Below are positions 6,815 through 7,594 of a stretch of 7,594 bases of DNA, in pieces. Position numbers and translations under genes: made by a program. The stretch is from DATKEK01 sp035512195 (GTDB lineage: Bacteria > Pseudomonadota > Gammaproteobacteria > Burkholderiales > Eutrophovitaceae), in contig DATKEK010000195.1 of NCBI GenBank assembly GCA_035512195.1, positions 1-7,594 of the forward strand. The letters are read 5' to 3'. The notes below the pieces were generated by a model. The model made no database searches and had not been told where the DNA came from. It was given only the letters and a program-made list of their open reading frames with translations. The first letter of the stretch is position 1; every line of letters starts with the position of its first letter.

Positions 6815-6834
6815 GATTACGGATCCCAACTGCG

Positions 6835-6848
6835 TTGACAGCGGTCAA
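6835..6848. promoter_or_regulatory. TTGAC-N4-GTCAA palindrome, FNR/CRP-family-like site
   Basis: A perfect 14-bp inverted repeat, TTGAC-AGCG-GTCAA, sits in the glgC/glgB divergent region. Its geometry matches operators of the FNR/CRP superfamily (FNR and Anr: TTGAT-N4-ATCAA; FixK, DNR and NNR types allow variants). The regulator is not in the window. Its centre is about 50 bp upstream of the likely glgB start site, judged from the -10 at 6879. It also contains a perfect TTGACA, which is not correctly spaced to that -10. Confidence 0.45.
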
Positions 6849-6874
6849 AAAACCGGCGAAATCCGCGCCGCCGG
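6847..6874 (-). terminator. Leftward intrinsic terminator in the glgC upstream region
   Basis: In leftward RNA, CCGGCG (6874-6869) pairs with CGCCGG (6858-6853) across a 10-nt loop and is followed directly by six U residues (6852-6847). This is a canonical rho-independent terminator, except that it stands about 125 nt before glgC rather than after a gene. It may be an attenuator in the glgC leader, or it may stop antisense transcripts coming out of glgB. Its U tract shares two bases with the adjacent TTGAC palindrome. Confidence 0.55.
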
Positions 6875-6889
6875 CCTTTATAATAGGCC
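6873..6889. promoter_or_regulatory. Divergent -10 elements inside a GGCCT-N7-AGGCC repeat
   Basis: TATAAT at 6879-6884 is a perfect sigma-70 -10 for rightward transcription of glgB and would give a leader of about 50 nt. The region where its -35 should lie (near 6856-6862) has no good match. On the other strand TATTAT (6885-6880), with GTGACT 18 nt upstream, could serve leftward transcription of glgC. Both -10s lie within the inverted repeat GGCCT (6873-6877) and AGGCC (6885-6889), which could hold a repressor or switch between the two directions. Confidence 0.45.
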
Positions 6890-6939
6890 TCCTGCGCGCT
6901 CGAAGTCACCTTCAAGCGTGGCATTCCAAACTTTTCCCG

Positions 6940-7594
6940 ATGATCACTGCCGTTGCCAGCGATTCCTCGCTAGAAGCTCTCGCGAGCGGTCGCATCCATG
7001 ACCCGCACCATGTGCTTGGGTTGAAACGCGAGCGCGAAACCTATCGATTGCGTGCGGTGCGCCCGGATGCGGACGCGCTGTGGCTGCGCACGGCCTCCGG
7101 ATTCGCGCCGATGCAGCGGTTGCATGAATGCGGGATTTTCGAATGGACCGGCGCCGATGCGCCGCCGCGACCGGTGCTGCTGCGCGCCGAGCGCACCGGG
7201 CAGGTTTGGGAGTTTCACGATCCGTACGGTTTCGCGCCCGCGATCAGCGCCGACGATCTGTACCTGTTCAACGAAGGCACGATGCACCAGGCGTATCGCC
7301 TGCTGGGCAGTCACGCGCAGACGCGCGAAGGCGTAAGCGGCATCCGCTTTGCGTGCTGGGCGCCGAATGCCGAGCGCGTCAGCGTGGTCGGGGAATTCAA
7401 CGGCTGGGACGGCCGTGCGTATCCGATGTCCGTGCACAGCGACAGCGGCGTGTGGGAGGTGTTCGTTCCCGGCCTGCAGGTCGGCGCGCTCTACAAGTTC
7501 GAGATCCGCAACCGCGCCAGCGGCGAAATCCTGATCAAGACCGATCCCTACGCGCAGGCCTACGAGTTTCGCCCGGGCACGGCGGCGCGTGCGG
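6940..7594 (+). CDS. glgB: 1,4-alpha-glucan branching enzyme, N-terminal part
   Basis: The first 218 residues of the glycogen branching enzyme, which cuts alpha-1,4-glucan chains and rejoins them as alpha-1,6 branches; the GH13 catalytic barrel lies beyond the right edge. Family marks visible: DPHHVLGL (21-28), the N1 domain of long GlgB proteins; DPYGFAP (94-100); NEGT and YRLLGSH (111-125); then the CBM48 domain from about 131, with GVSGIRFACWAPNAERVSVV, GEFNGWDGR (151-159), YKFEI (185-189) and KTDPYA (200-205). By eye it follows E. coli GlgB closely. The ATG at 6940 is the only suitable in-frame start before DPHHVLGL. No clear Shine-Dalgarno precedes it. It is divergent from glgC, with a TATAAT at 6879 as probable -10. 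glgC and glgB may thus share control from the region between them. Confidence 0.95.
   Translation, partial: MITAVASDSSLEALASGRIHDPHHVLGLKRERETYRLRAVRPDADALWLRTASGFAPMQRLHECGIFEWTGADAPPRPVLLRAERTGQVWEFHDPYGFAPAISADDLYLFNEGTMHQAYRLLGSHAQTREGVSGIRFACWAPNAERVSVVGEFNGWDGRAYPMSVHSDSGVWEVFVPGLQVGALYKFEIRNRASGEILIKTDPYAQAYEFRPGTAARA

Noticed and set aside
6722..6829. Longer glgC start at 6829 or 6769
   Set aside because: The added residues have no counterpart in GlgC proteins as I know them, and 6721 has a properly spaced AGGA. The 6769 start is kept only as an alternative.
6835..6884. TTGACA and TATAAT as one sigma-70 promoter
   Set aside because: Both hexamers are perfect, but 38 nt separate them where about 17 is needed, so they cannot be one promoter.

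Overview
The window looks like chromosomal DNA of a GC-rich proteobacterium, most likely a gammaproteobacterium. The basis is by-eye protein similarity: the GlgC reads like the E. coli FBP/AMP-regulated enzyme, and the coding genes use mostly G/C third positions. No species is assigned. There are no tRNA, rRNA, CRISPR or transposase genes.

Layout, right to left. At the right edge glgB (glycogen branching enzyme) runs rightward and leaves the window. About 218 bp separate it from the divergent glgC (glucose-1-phosphate adenylyltransferase). Downstream of glgC, on the same strand, lie two unrelated-looking GH57 enzymes. The first is of the amylopullulanase/alpha-amylase type. The second is of the 4-alpha-glucanotransferase type with DUF1925 and DUF1926 domains. 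Further left are a secreted TPR protein with a His-rich tail, a small coiled-coil protein resembling the sll1863 stress-response family, and the start of another secreted protein cut by the left edge.

How the genes fit together: GlgC makes ADP-glucose, the committed precursor of glycogen. GlgB adds alpha-1,6 branches. The two GH57 enzymes would trim, debranch or rearrange alpha-1,4-glucans. Glycogen synthase (glgA), phosphorylase (glgP) and debranching enzyme (glgX) are not in this window. Gaps of 90-180 bp between the leftward genes argue against one tightly packed operon.

The densest unexplained signals are in the glgC/glgB intergenic region. It holds a perfect TTGAC-N4-GTCAA palindrome, a leftward intrinsic terminator whose U tract touches that palindrome, overlapping -10-like sequences on both strands inside another inverted repeat, and a long hairpin in the glgC leader. 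A second signal is a short rightward ORF around 1298-1453 with a C-x2-C-x10-C-x2-C pattern and coding-like base composition, opposite to all its neighbours. A degenerate intergenic repeat lies between the two GH57 genes.
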